Shown piece after piece: positions 17,209 through 26,442 of a stretch of DNA of 64,000 nucleotides; positions within the stretch are counted from its first letter, which is position 1, and every line of letters begins with the position of its first letter. The notes under the pieces were generated by a model. The model was given only the letters and a program-made list of their open reading frames with translations, was not told where the DNA came from and ran no database searches. The DNA is from Streptococcus canis. GTDB taxonomy: Bacteria; Bacillota; Bacilli; Lactobacillales; Streptococcaceae. Location of the stretch: positions 2,020,745-2,084,744 of the forward strand of contig NZ_LR134293.1 of the NCBI RefSeq assembly GCF_900636575.1. Reading direction: 5' to 3'. The position numbers and the translations under genes are program-made.

Positions 17209-20139
17209 CTACTTGGCATCAATAAAACGACAAACCAGATGCTTGGCATTATGCCTTGCAGCTTCTAGTCGGTAATATCCAACCTGTAAGGTCTCCACAA
17301 AGACCCCATGATGAATTTTAATCACACCAGCTGTGACAGTCATGACGGCATTCCCAGCTGACTTAATCATCATCCCTTGTGGGGTTAATTCGATATACTC
17401 AGAGTTATCCTTCTTACCGATAATAACCCCATTGTCACCAGCTCTCAGATAGGTATTGACAAAGTTAAGCAAGAGACTGTTGGCTTTAAGATCAGCTTCA
17501 ATCGCTGCGATACGAGCCGTATTATCAATAAAGTCTTGATTAAATTGCGCAAGGACAGCTTCATTATTTTTCTCAAATTCTTTATAAGACTTGAGCCAAT
17601 CGGCCACTTCTTTTGCCAACGCTTTCGCTTCAAGGTCCACTCGGAGAGATTCTGTCTTTTCGGTTAGAAGGTCTAATTGTTGCTTCATGAAGCCATTATC
17701 TGCCTTGGCATCAATCTGGGCGATCAGATCGTTCAAAGACGGTCCTGGAGCTGAAGCAACGTTTCCATCTTCTAGTTGAACATTTCGAAGATAAACCACA
17801 TCTCCCACCGCCCATGTTCCTGACTTCAGGTAAAAGACATAGGAATGATTCTGGGCACTAGTAACCTTCCAAGACACCGAATACCGCTGCCAGCTAGAAC
17901 TAACTTGAACAACCTTAGTCCCGCTCAGTTCATTTCCGATGGTAAGACTAACCGTCTTACTTGCCTTGAGGTCCACACTAAACGTCATATTAGCACCAAT
18001 TCGACTTCTTAAATCATAGAAGTTCCGATGGAAGCCACCAGTACCTGCTTTGGTACAGGTCATCTTAACAGTCACGCCACTGACAGAGCTCGTATCCTCA
18101 ACCACCTCCTTCTTCCACTCAGAGGTTACTGATGAAAAGGTCGTAGCCTTCATGGCATAATCGTCAATGTAATTGCGCCCACCGAGTTCTGTTCCTTCAA
18201 AAAAGGACGACCAGGTATAGTCACTAGGGTTAGTTGAAGGCGTTGCACTCTCCCTGTTGACGGCTAGTCCGAGGTAACGTTTGCCCGTTGAGACGGCAGA
18301 AATCCCATCTCCCTTGTCACTATCTGCGTACATCCTCCAAGTGTAGAGGGTCTTTCCGTCCTTACCAACCTTTCCATCCACACCCTTGTCCCCATAAACA
18401 CCGATAACAACAGGCGTTGTGACTGTCGTTGAGCCATTGGTGAACGTGGTTTTTTCATAATTCCACAAATACTTAAGGGTTGAGGTTAGAGAGGGAATCG
18501 TTTTAGTCCAACCAGTACTTGTTGTCGTAAGACCAGTCTTTTGTGCAGAGACTAAGTAATACTGCTCCCTTGACTGAATACCTACCCCATCTGCTCCAGC
18601 ATCACCCTTTGGTCCAGGAGTTAAAGAGATGGTTTTAAGTTCAGCTTGTGTCGCTAAACTTTCCCCTCTAACCTTTAGAAGTGGCGTATCAATGGAAAGA
18701 TTCCCATCCCTATCCAAACTAAATACTGGGCTGTGCTGACCTGGAATAACCACCTTATCAGCTTCCACCTCTAAACTCTTCACATACTCTGATAGAATCT
18801 GTTGAGAGACAAGCCTTGTCATCCATGCTGAACTAGAGACGGTTAACTCATCAATCTTAGCTTTTTGAAGGGCTGCGACTCGTGCTTCAAGGGCATCTGT
18901 TGCCAGATAATCAAGCGCAGCTTTCTTCCCAGAACGCTCGCCTTCTGCTTTGGCCATAGCGATACCATCTTCAACTTCTGTTTGAAGACGCTCAAACTGC
19001 CTGTCAAAAACCTTGTTAAAGTTTGCTCGCTCCTTAGACGCTCGGTGTTCTGTAACTGATTGATTGACATCAAGAATAGTCTTTGCCGCACTGGCTAGCG
19101 AATGGGTCCCAGATGATCCAGAGCTCGTAAAGCTAACCTCATCATCAAAGGTCACTGAAAGGTACACTTCTTCTAGAGCGTCAAAGGTATAACTAACTGC
19201 CTTTTTCTTAACATCTACCTTGTGCTTCTGGCTTTTAAGAGTAACCGTATCACCCAGATGAACTTCCTGACCGTCTAACTGATAGGCTTCAACAGTTAGC
19301 TGTCTGGAGATACTGTCGATGTGCTCATGTGTGAATTTAGCCATTGCCCATTGTCGCAACTCTTCCTCTGTCTGAAGCGTGTTATTCTCATACCGTGCTT
19401 CATGGACATAAGGGTATTGGGTAATAAGGGGACTTTCCACAACAACAGAAAGAACGGTATCCTCATCACTACCTTCTGCCTGAAAGGTTGAGGTCGCATA
19501 GATGCGCGTAATGACCTTCTCAGAATTATCCTTATCCTCAAAAGCTTTCAGATTGTGATGACTTGTGAGAATAACTTCCTTATCGTTGCCACGGTGTTTC
19601 TTAATCGTCAGCTGAAAGTTAGCACGAACGAGCTCACCTTCCCAGGTTCCAAGGATGGAATGTTTACCATCCATTAGAGCTTGGTAAAGTGTCAAGTCTT
19701 CGTCAGACACATAGGTATGACGCTCCGTCACATCACTGTCAAAGCTAAAAAGTCCTAAATCAGATGGACAAGCTTCAACCAGCCTCATCAGGGCTGATTG
19801 ACAAGTCGTGTTAGTCGCAAAAAAGGGCTTAATCTGACGCTTCATCACATCATCAGAAATGTGATAGCACTCAAGCTCTATCATATCGTCTTGAATATTT
19901 ACCTGCTTAACACGAAAGAGCTGCTTTCCCAAATCAGGAGTTGGACACAAAATCAATTCATCTGCTCTAAGGGTTTCATGGACACCTGAATCCGTAATCG
20001 GATAAGTTAAACGGAGCTGAAAAGTGCCATTCAACTCCTCTTCTACCGTTGCACTCACCGTTTCAAATAATGGTTGGCCATTCCACTTCGGTGTCTTTGT
20101 TTGACCATCAAGAAGGTAAAGCATCACACCCACCCCCAA
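17209..20139 (-). CDS. Tail endopeptidase / tail-associated protein (Tal-like)
   Basis: 976 residues. The first ~370 form the prophage tail endopeptidase/siphovirus Tal N-domain (MLYLLDGQTKTPKWNGQPL, then LFRVKQVNIQDDMIELECYHI). A coiled region follows (KERANFNKVFDRQFERLQTEVEDG), then short collagen-like stretches (GPKGDAGADGVG; GDKGVDGKVGKDGKT), a beta-sandwich carbohydrate-binding-like region (about 670-800) and a terminal coiled coil plus tip. It sits at the tail tip, contacts the cell surface and may help penetrate the wall. The likely start is the internal ATG near MLYLLDG, a few codons into the frame. It overlaps the Dit gene by 16 bp. Confidence 0.85.
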   Translation of the reverse strand: MGVGVMLYLLDGQTKTPKWNGQPLFETVSATVEEELNGTFQLRLTYPITDSGVHETLRADELILCPTPDLGKQLFRVKQVNIQDDMIELECYHISDDVMKRQIKPFFATNTTCQSALMRLVEACPSDLGLFSFDSDVTERHTYVSDEDLTLYQALMDGKHSILGTWEGELVRANFQLTIKKHRGNDKEVILTSHHNLKAFEDKDNSEKVITRIYATSTFQAEGSDEDTVLSVVVESPLITQYPYVHEARYENNTLQTEEELRQWAMAKFTHEHIDSISRQLTVEAYQLDGQEVHLGDTVTLKSQKHKVDVKKKAVSYTFDALEEVYLSVTFDDEVSFTSSGSSGTHSLASAAKTILDVNQSVTEHRASKERANFNKVFDRQFERLQTEVEDGIAMAKAEGERSGKKAALDYLATDALEARVAALQKAKIDELTVSSSAWMTRLVSQQILSEYVKSLEVEADKVVIPGQHSPVFSLDRDGNLSIDTPLLKVRGESLATQAELKTISLTPGPKGDAGADGVGIQSREQYYLVSAQKTGLTTTSTGWTKTIPSLTSTLKYLWNYEKTTFTNGSTTVTTPVVIGVYGDKGVDGKVGKDGKTLYTWRMYADSDKGDGISAVSTGKRYLGLAVNRESATPSTNPSDYTWSSFFEGTELGGRNYIDDYAMKATTFSSVTSEWKKEVVEDTSSVSGVTVKMTCTKAGTGGFHRNFYDLRSRIGANMTFSVDLKASKTVSLTIGNELSGTKVVQVSSSWQRYSVSWKVTSAQNHSYVFYLKSGTWAVGDVVYLRNVQLEDGNVASAPGPSLNDLIAQIDAKADNGFMKQQLDLLTEKTESLRVDLEAKALAKEVADWLKSYKEFEKNNEAVLAQFNQDFIDNTARIAAIEADLKANSLLLNFVNTYLRAGDNGVIIGKKDNSEYIELTPQGMMIKSAGNAVMTVTAGVIKIHHGVFVETLQVGYYRLEAARHNAKHLVCRFIDAK

Positions 20140-20849
20140 TTCGTCTCAAAGGTAAGCGATAATATCCCACTGCCTAAAATCACTCCGACAGATTGTGTTG
20201 GATGACTGACATCAATCGTGATAAAGTCCCCAGACCACTTAACAGCTTTCCCTGATAGGGTCTTAAAACTAGGACGGTCTGGATGATTAACCATAAGGAG
20301 AGGTTCTGTAAATTTCTCAATACGGATCACTTGGTCACCTACTGTGAATGAGGTTTCTGACACCGATTGACCGGTGATGGTGATGGTAGGAAAGGCAAGA
20401 GCAGAGCCTTGTGTTTTTAACACACCATTGGCACTCAAAACTTGCCTATCCACACTCTTAAAAAAGCGAGTGGGGTGGCAGATAAAGGTCACATCAATCA
20501 CATACACATCATGGTCATCCTGCTTGATGTCAAAGCTATCCGTACGGTAACACCAAAATCGAGTAAGCTTAAGCCGTTCACTTTCTAACCAAAACCCTTC
20601 CTGCATCAGAAAGGCCGAGAACTCATTGACTTCTTTCTCACTCGCACCAATAAGATACAAGCGGTAAGGTTTCTCAATCACATCACGATGCTTATTGGTT
20701 TGAACAATCGCCCCACTCAACCCACGATGGTCTAAGAGTTGCGTTTTAGACCGTGGCACTTGAATACTCGGTCTATCTTCCACAAGCACTTTAAAAGGAA
20801 AAGACGAGGTGCCTTTTCCATTCAGTACCAATTCATTATGTTTAATCAC
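20124..20849 (-). CDS. Distal tail protein (Dit)
   Basis: 241 residues with the siphovirus Dit pattern: N-terminal half with RPSIQVPRSKTQLLDHRGLSGAIVQTNKHRDV and KPYRLYLIGASEKEVNEF, then DVTFICHPTRFFK, then a C-terminal galectin-like half (LAFPTITITGQ ... WSGDFITIDVS). Dit hexamers join the tail tube to the baseplate and Tal. The gene lies between tape measure and Tal, with overlaps of 4 and 16 bp, as usual. Confidence 0.88.
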   Translation of the reverse strand: MIKHNELVLNGKGTSSFPFKVLVEDRPSIQVPRSKTQLLDHRGLSGAIVQTNKHRDVIEKPYRLYLIGASEKEVNEFSAFLMQEGFWLESERLKLTRFWCYRTDSFDIKQDDHDVYVIDVTFICHPTRFFKSVDRQVLSANGVLKTQGSALAFPTITITGQSVSETSFTVGDQVIRIEKFTEPLLMVNHPDRPSFKTLSGKAVKWSGDFITIDVSHPTQSVGVILGSGILSLTFETNWGWV

Positions 20850-23800
20850 ACTGTTCCTCCTCTCAGTAAGGCTTGTCGTGCCATTTCATCAGCTAATCGA
20901 CCAGCCACATAATCGGCTAGTTTTTTCATATCCGCTTCTTCACGAATCACAACATCTGTGATATTGACCGTTATGGTTGTTCCTTTGTTAGGCATGGTGG
21001 CTGCGATGCTGCGTCCGATACTTCCAAGAGTTTGGTTATTAAGAGGTAGAACTGCTTCACGTCCTGCTTCTCCTCCAACCATCAAGCTATTCCCTGTCAT
21101 ACCAAATGCCGTTGGCTTAGTCAGAATCCCACCCTTGGCGTACCACTGAATGGAAATCTTAGGTAAGCTACCTTTTAACCAATCAAGGGGATTCGCAGAA
21201 CCTGACACACTAAAGTGCGGAAGAGGAATATGCGGCCACTTAATCTTGAAGTTAAAGAGATTCTTAATGGCATTGATGGCTGAAGAGACTGCATTTTTTG
21301 CCCCATTGATAGCATTTGTAATGGTCGATTTGACCCCATTCCAGACAGAGGACACTGTGTTTGAAATACCACTTAGGACACCTGAGATAGTAGCCTTCAT
21401 TCCGTTCCAAACGGAAGATACCGTTGCGCCAATACTCGATAGAATGGAACTAATCGTGGACTTAATGCTATTCCAGACATTACTAACGACAGATTTGATG
21501 CTATTGAGTAAGTTTGTCATGATGCCTTTAATGCCATTCCAGGAATTGGAAATGAACTGAGCAATGGCACTTAGAACAATCGAAATCAGTGACTTGATGG
21601 CTTCCCAAACTGTAGAGACGACCTGCTTGATGGTTTCCCAGGCACCTGACCAATCACCCGTGATAATCTGCATGACTGCTTCGATAATACCTAAGACAAC
21701 ATTGATGGCTGTTTCAACGACCACTTTAATGATGTCCCAAGCTGTCGTGATAATCAGTTTGATATTCTCCCAACTGGCTTGAAGGTAAGGTCCAAGAATA
21801 GTCATAATGGTCTGAATAACTGTTGAAATGGCTGTCCATACGGTATTTGCGGCATTAAGGATTAGCTGTTGGTTCTCTGTCCACCAAGTAGTCAAGGTTC
21901 CCCATATCGACATAACAAAGCTTGATATCTGTTGGATAATGACAGATAAAAAGGCATAGATGGCATTCCAGATTTCTGTCACAGCTGTCCGAAAGCCTTC
22001 GTGATGTTGCCAAAGTTGTTGAATCCCAACAACCAGTAAGGCAACAACGGCAATGACACCAAGAATAATCCCTACTATTGGTGCTGCCACTGTTATCATC
22101 CCCATGATGGTGGATCCCATAGCCATCGCAGCTGCTTGCAGAGCAATAAAAATCGGTAAGACTAATCCAAGGGCTGCGACCAAACTTCCGACAATAACAA
22201 TAAATTGTTTCACTGGTTCTGATAGACCAGAAAACCAAGTGGCAACAGCTTGAAGTAAACTCGCTAATATTTCCAAGATGGGAGCTAGGGTTGCGGCAAT
22301 AGCGTCTCCCATTTCAGCCATCGCTAACTTCGCCGTGTTTTGAGCAGTTGTAAACTTATCAATAGGATCAAGCGTCCCCTCATAGGTCTGTGTTACAATC
22401 CCAGCTGCCTTATCAGCTGTTCCTGCTAAATCTTCAAAAGATAAAGCCCCACGCTTGATGGCATCAACCATACGTGGAGCTGCTTTACTTCCGAAAATTT
22501 CTGAGGCAAGAGAAAGAGCCTCTGTTTCACTGGTTGAGGTTTTGATTTGCTCAATGGTTCCAGCAAGTCCTTCTTGAAGCGTAATCCCATCGCCCGCATA
22601 CTTAACAGCTGCCTTTGAGAGTGACGAAAGTGCTGCAGAAGAATCAACCCCTGCTTTTTCAAACTGTCCCATCAAGGTGACACCCTCATCAAAGGAAAGG
22701 CCAAAGGCTTTGATTTGTGGTGCTCCCGCTACTGCCTTGTCCATTAACTCTTGGACACCAACACCTGTCGCTTGGCTGGTATAAGTAACCGTGTCTAAAA
22801 CACTTGATAAATCAGTCGCTTCAAGTCCATAGGCTTCAATCGCTTGTTTGGCTGAAATGGCAGAGCTCGTCACATCACTCCCATTGATCTCTGAGAACTG
22901 AATCAACTGGGTAGAGGCTGATTTAAGGGCATCTCCTGTTAACCCAAATTGCGTATTCAACTCCCCTACGGCACTTCCTGCCGTATTAAAATCCGTTGGC
23001 AGTTCAGTGGCTAGGGTTTTGGCGATGTCAGTCATCTCTTCAAGGGCAGAACCAGTCGCTCCAGTTTTTGTGACAATGATATCCATACCCTCATCAACTT
23101 CAAGAAATGCGTCAAGCGATTGTTGACCAAAGTCAATCAACTTCTGTGACAACTCTCCCAGTTGGTCGCCAAACTCCATGAGAAGGTCAGCCTTTAAGAG
23201 ACTATTTGTCTCTTCCAAAGAAGCCTTGGAACTCGCAGAGCTAGAGGCCAACTCCTCCATCTCATTTTGGAGATTGTTGTAAGCGGTCTTTGTCTCATTA
23301 AGAGTTTTCTCAAGCTTGTTAGCTTCAATCGAATTCTCCCCATACTCGCTCTTTGTCAAAGAGAGTTGTTGTTCCAGATTATGTATCTGTTTCTCAAGGA
23401 TCTCTGAATGAGAAGCAACCTTTTGTTGAGCAAGTGCTAACTTATCAGTCTCACTTGCGGTAGTTGCTAATGCTGATTCTTGTAGCTTAAAGGAACTATT
23501 GAGTTTTTCGCTTTCTGACACCAACTGTGCCTGCTCATTTTGGAGACGATTGAGCTTCGATTGATTGGTTTCAACCTGTGCTCCGTTTTCAGAGAGAGCC
23601 TTGTTAACACTTTCTAGTTTTGATTCATAGCCCTTTAAGATCGTTTGAGTGCTCTCCACCTCACGTTGGAAGGCACGGTATTGGTCTGCACCGATGTTAC
23701 CGGCCTTGAACTGAGCCTCGACTTGGGCTTGAGCTTGACGAAGTGTGGCGAGTTTTTCTTTAGTTGTTTCAACTTGTTTGGCTAAGACTTCCTGCTTCTG

Positions 23801-23965
23801 GGTCAAAAGAGTGACATTGCCAGTATCAAACTTGAGTGCCTTGTCAATCTGACGCAGTTCCTTAGTGGCTTCAGAAGCCTGTTTGTTCACACCCTTTAAG
23901 GCATTTTGTAAGGGCTGGGTATCACCGCCAATTTCAATGGTGATACCTTTGATATTTCCTGCCAT
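20846..23965 (-). CDS. Phage tail tape measure protein
   Basis: About 1039 residues from the ATG at 23965, which has GGAGGAG at correct spacing; the GTG at 23971 is too close to it. Residues 1-270 are coiled-coil (GGDTQPLQNALKGVNKQASEATKELRQIDKALK). A TP901-type core follows (DVTSSAISAKQAIEAYGLEATDLSSVLDTVTYTSQATGVGVQELMD), then hydrophobic segments (about 600-660), then four tandem 22-residue repeats of the form SxVWNxxKxTIxxxLxxIxxxV. It sets tail length and is ejected with DNA. Gene length (3.1 kb) predicts a tail in the 150-nm range. Confidence 0.93.
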   Translation of the reverse strand: MAGNIKGITIEIGGDTQPLQNALKGVNKQASEATKELRQIDKALKFDTGNVTLLTQKQEVLAKQVETTKEKLATLRQAQAQVEAQFKAGNIGADQYRAFQREVESTQTILKGYESKLESVNKALSENGAQVETNQSKLNRLQNEQAQLVSESEKLNSSFKLQESALATTASETDKLALAQQKVASHSEILEKQIHNLEQQLSLTKSEYGENSIEANKLEKTLNETKTAYNNLQNEMEELASSSASSKASLEETNSLLKADLLMEFGDQLGELSQKLIDFGQQSLDAFLEVDEGMDIIVTKTGATGSALEEMTDIAKTLATELPTDFNTAGSAVGELNTQFGLTGDALKSASTQLIQFSEINGSDVTSSAISAKQAIEAYGLEATDLSSVLDTVTYTSQATGVGVQELMDKAVAGAPQIKAFGLSFDEGVTLMGQFEKAGVDSSAALSSLSKAAVKYAGDGITLQEGLAGTIEQIKTSTSETEALSLASEIFGSKAAPRMVDAIKRGALSFEDLAGTADKAAGIVTQTYEGTLDPIDKFTTAQNTAKLAMAEMGDAIAATLAPILEILASLLQAVATWFSGLSEPVKQFIVIVGSLVAALGLVLPIFIALQAAAMAMGSTIMGMITVAAPIVGIILGVIAVVALLVVGIQQLWQHHEGFRTAVTEIWNAIYAFLSVIIQQISSFVMSIWGTLTTWWTENQQLILNAANTVWTAISTVIQTIMTILGPYLQASWENIKLIITTAWDIIKVVVETAINVVLGIIEAVMQIITGDWSGAWETIKQVVSTVWEAIKSLISIVLSAIAQFISNSWNGIKGIMTNLLNSIKSVVSNVWNSIKSTISSILSSIGATVSSVWNGMKATISGVLSGISNTVSSVWNGVKSTITNAINGAKNAVSSAINAIKNLFNFKIKWPHIPLPHFSVSGSANPLDWLKGSLPKISIQWYAKGGILTKPTAFGMTGNSLMVGGEAGREAVLPLNNQTLGSIGRSIAATMPNKGTTITVNITDVVIREEADMKKLADYVAGRLADEMARQALLRGGTV

Positions 23966-23983
23966 CGTCACTCCTCCTCCCTA

Positions 23984-24567
23984 CTAGAAATTGTCAAAGT
24001 CTGCTTGGGTAGCTTTACGAACACCACTCTCATCTCGGCTTCTTAGCTCCACATAATCCGTCTGATAATCCAGTGCCATGCCAATTGAGATGTGCTTTAA
24101 GTCATCAATGGAAAGGCCAGTCTCCTTACAACAAGAGAGGTAACTCTCTACCGTGAAGATTTCCTCGCTCGCTGTTTCGGAAGTTTCTGCTTTTTTCTGG
24201 TTGTCATCCCTTGGTTAAGCATGGACATCAAGACTGGCCCAACTTCCTGAAGGGGAAATTCCTCCATCGACATAAAGAAATCCTCGAATGGTTTGATTCG
24301 AGGGTTGGCTGACTTGGCAAAGACCCAAAAGAGACGGTGAAAAAAGGTCATGTCGAAATCAGATAAAATAGACAAGTCAATCTGACTAGCCTTTAACTCT
24401 TCCCCCTCTTCCAATTGCTCAAGCTGAGTCATGATGGATTCCGCACTTAACATGTTAAAGAGATCCTGGAAATAATCCTTTCCAAATTGTTCCTTATAAG
24501 CAATCGGTGTATAGGCATTCGTAGCCAAAGGATAGGTTTTCCCAGCAATGGTGATTTTTTGTCGCAT
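23984..24567 (-). CDS. Tail assembly chaperone, -1 frameshift product
   Basis: The short chaperone frame (start 24567) contains the slippery heptamer A AAA AAG at 24196-24190. A -1 slip continues in a frame reading AETSETASEEIFTVESYLSCCKETGLSIDDLKHISIGMALDYQTDYVELRSRD to the stop at 23984, giving a product of about 195 residues. Long and short chaperones in a fixed ratio (the lambda gpG/gpGT arrangement) are a conserved feature of long-tailed phages, always just upstream of the tape measure gene, as here. The extension has no ribosome site of its own. Confidence 0.82.
24148..24567 (-). CDS. Tail assembly chaperone, short form
   Basis: 139 residues with an AGGAGG site before the ATG. The sequence (MRQKITIAGKTYPLATNAYTPIAYKEQFGKDYFQDLF) resembles the gp13/TP901-type chaperones of Gram-positive siphoviruses. 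The basic tail KKQKLPKQRARKSSR is simply the 0-frame read past the slippery site. It binds the tape measure protein during tail assembly and is absent from mature virions in related phages. Confidence 0.82.
   Translation of the reverse strand: MRQKITIAGKTYPLATNAYTPIAYKEQFGKDYFQDLFNMLSAESIMTQLEQLEEGEELKASQIDLSILSDFDMTFFHRLFWVFAKSANPRIKPFEDFFMSMEEFPLQEVGPVLMSMLNQGMTTRKKQKLPKQRARKSSR
24190..24196 (-). promoter_or_regulatory. Programmed -1 frameshift site
   Basis: Minus strand A AAA AAG, in phase with the chaperone frame (aga aaa aag), the most efficient bacterial slippery heptamer. The -1 frame is open for about 70 codons beyond it, while the 0 frame stops after 14 more codons. Confidence 0.8.
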
Positions 24568-24578
24568 GTTCTCCTCCT

Positions 24579-25148
24579 TTAAGCAGCTGGTTCAAAGACA
24601 GATTTAAACCAGTTCTCACGAATCTCATCACTGGTTTCTTCAGTCGTTCTGCGGCGAACAATCTTATCAAGTGGGCGTGGACTTGCCGTAAAGGTCAACT
24701 CTACCTCATTGATATCAGACCCAGACTTGGTTTTAGAGCCTACAGTTGGGCGTGAAGCGTAACAGTAATAAAGCACATGAAGCGTCTCTTTCTTGTCCCC
24801 TTCAAATCGGAACATGAGAGCGAAGTTCTTTTTCTTGCTACTGGCAATTTCTGAAATGGTATTGGTGGTCGCATCAAGCTGCTCGCCCAAAACACGAGTC
24901 AGAAACTCTTGCGACAAGAGAGCAACTTTCAGTGTTCCCTCATAGCCGTCATTAGATTCAGTCGTGTAAAAGTTGATGTTGTCTGCCTTGTAAGACCCTT
25001 TGTCTCCAGTAGGTTCAAGCGTTAGTTCTGCGGCACCACGAAGGCGCTCGACAGTGCCATAGGTTAAAGCCCCGTCAGCTCCTTCACTAGTGACTTCTGC
25101 CCAGTGGACATCTTGTAGGCCAAAGGTGACCTTGTTTTTTTCTGCCAT
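24579..25148 (-). CDS. Major tail protein
   Basis: 189 residues (MAEKNKVTFGLQDVHWAEVTSEGADG ... GYEGTLKVALLSQEFLTRVLGEQLD). The composition and the motif SDINEVELTFTASPRP fit the phi13/TP901-type major tail tube protein of siphoviruses. Hexameric rings form the tail tube around the tape measure. It lies between the tail terminator and the chaperone genes, as in most HK97-like phages. Confidence 0.88.
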   Translation of the reverse strand: MAEKNKVTFGLQDVHWAEVTSEGADGALTYGTVERLRGAAELTLEPTGDKGSYKADNINFYTTESNDGYEGTLKVALLSQEFLTRVLGEQLDATTNTISEIASSKKKNFALMFRFEGDKKETLHVLYYCYASRPTVGSKTKSGSDINEVELTFTASPRPLDKIVRRRTTEETSDEIRENWFKSVFEPAA

Positions 25149-25150
25149 GG

Positions 25151-25477
25151 TTATCCTCCTAATAGTGTGATGGAATAAATGGTTTGGTAGAGTTTCTCAC
25201 TAGTGATGTAAGTCTCTACCTTGTCAAAATAAAGACGGTGGGCATCAAGAAGGGATTCCACCGTTGTTTCTGTTGCTAAATCTTTCTTAGTCGTGTAAAG
25301 CTCAATCTGTACGTTTAGAGCTTTGTGATAAGCCCAGTTATCGGCTCCAAGGTTATCTGAATCAATGACCAAATAAACCATAAAGGGCGGACTGGGGCTG
25401 TGCCCTTCCTCAAAATGGTGATAGGCTACTGGGAGTTTGGTTGCTTTCAAGACACGGAAAAGCTCTTCAAATCGCAT
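25151..25477 (-). CDS. Tail terminator-type protein
   Basis: 108 residues from the ATG at 25477 (MRFEELFRVLKATKLPVAYHHF), preceded by GAGG at workable spacing; a GTG 12 bp upstream is possible. The motif SPPFMVYLVIDSDNLGADNWAYHKALNVQIELYT matches the minor capsid/tail terminator family next to gp10-like genes. It caps the tail tube for joining to the head. Position between the gp10-like and major tail genes supports the call. Confidence 0.75.
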   Translation of the reverse strand: MRFEELFRVLKATKLPVAYHHFEEGHSPSPPFMVYLVIDSDNLGADNWAYHKALNVQIELYTTKKDLATETTVESLLDAHRLYFDKVETYITSEKLYQTIYSITLLGG

Positions 25478-25485
25478 AAGCCACC

Positions 25486-25854
25486 TCACAGTTTCTGTCT
25501 CAATTTGTCCTCAAACGACTGAATCGCCTTTTTCTCGACAGGAGCGATGTGCTTTCGCCCTTCAACCCGACCACCATTTTGTTTAGCATGCCCATCTTCA
25601 AGCAAATGAGTTAGCCCAGGCGTTCGGTTATGAATGGTTTTAGTCAGAGCGGTATTGGTGTCAGTCGTTGCCTTACTCGTCCACCCTTTAGCATATTTCC
25701 CACGTCGTTTTGGGGAAGTAACCTTTAAGGTTTCAACGGCATCGTCTGTCACTTCCTCAACCACCTCACGCATGGTATCCGTGGTGTCTTTGGCATAAGT
25801 CGTTAACTCCTTTTCAATAACTGAAGCTAAATCATCAAGTCCAATTCTAGTCAT
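25486..25854 (-). CDS. HK97 gp10-like tail/neck protein
   Basis: 122 residues from the ATG at 25854, which is preceded by AAGGAGGAAGCTC. The frame is open 7 codons further, but that part overlaps the upstream gene and lacks a ribosome site. The pattern TDDAVETLKVTSPKRRGKYAKGW ... RTPGLTHLLEDGHAKQNGGRV is diagnostic of the HK97 gp10 family. It acts at the head-tail junction. Confidence 0.85.
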   Translation of the reverse strand: MTRIGLDDLASVIEKELTTYAKDTTDTMREVVEEVTDDAVETLKVTSPKRRGKYAKGWTSKATTDTNTALTKTIHNRTPGLTHLLEDGHAKQNGGRVEGRKHIAPVEKKAIQSFEDKLRQKL

Positions 25855-26185
25855 GAGCTTCCTCCTTAGTCGCAACGATATAAATCAAGCTCCGTGGCAC
25901 AGTATCGCTATCAAGGGACTCAATAGCGTAATACTGGTCACGAAAGTAAATCCGAGTCGTTAAAGAGTTAAGAGTAAGAACAGCCTTATCGTAACGCAAG
26001 GTAAACTGCACCTTGTTATGAATCAGTTTTGTCACACTCCCATCACTTTCAGTTAAAGCCAGAGGGCGACAAGAGCACCAACGCATAAAGAGGTCATCCC
26101 AAATGGTTGACTCATTTCCGATGTCATCCTGTCTGATTCGCTTTTCTTGAAAGACTAGCTGTTCTCTTAGAGGGGCAATCTTCAT
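25847..26185 (-). CDS. Phage head closure protein (head-tail adaptor)
   Basis: 112 residues: MKIAPLREQLVFQEKRIRQDDIGNESTIWDDLFMRWCSCRPL, then TKLIHNKVQFTLRYDKAVL and FRDQYYAIESLDSDTV. This is the SPP1 gp16/HK97 gp9-type adaptor pattern. It seals the connector after packaging and receives the tail. It overlaps both neighbours by a few bases, as expected in a compact late operon. Confidence 0.85.
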   Translation of the reverse strand: MKIAPLREQLVFQEKRIRQDDIGNESTIWDDLFMRWCSCRPLALTESDGSVTKLIHNKVQFTLRYDKAVLTLNSLTTRIYFRDQYYAIESLDSDTVPRSLIYIVATKEEAHD

Positions 26186-26442
26186 CAGAACACATCCTTT
26201 CTGTCAGCTAAAAGCAAATGATAGAGAGTTTCCTTTAACTCCTTGTGATTGGCTTCTTCACGGTGTTCATAAAGATAGGCAACCCCGTAGAGGATTGCTG
26301 TCTTTAGAACTTCAGAAGTTGAGGTCTCACGAAGAATATCTTCACAGAGCTGGCGACTAGTTGCCATCAACTGCTCGATAAGGTAGTCCTCCTCACCATT
26401 TTCCACTTTCAGATAAAGCTTGACTTCTTCTAACGTCATCAT
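26185..26442 (-). CDS. Head-tail connector protein
   Basis: 85 residues (MMTLEEVKLYLKVENGEEDYLIEQLMATSRQLCEDIL ... AILYGVAYLYEHREEANHKEL). This is the all-helical HK97 gp6-like connector (Phage_connect) pattern. It binds beneath the portal. The ATG overlaps the stop of the capsid gene (ATGATGA). Confidence 0.88.
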   Translation of the reverse strand: MMTLEEVKLYLKVENGEEDYLIEQLMATSRQLCEDILRETSTSEVLKTAILYGVAYLYEHREEANHKELKETLYHLLLADRKDVF

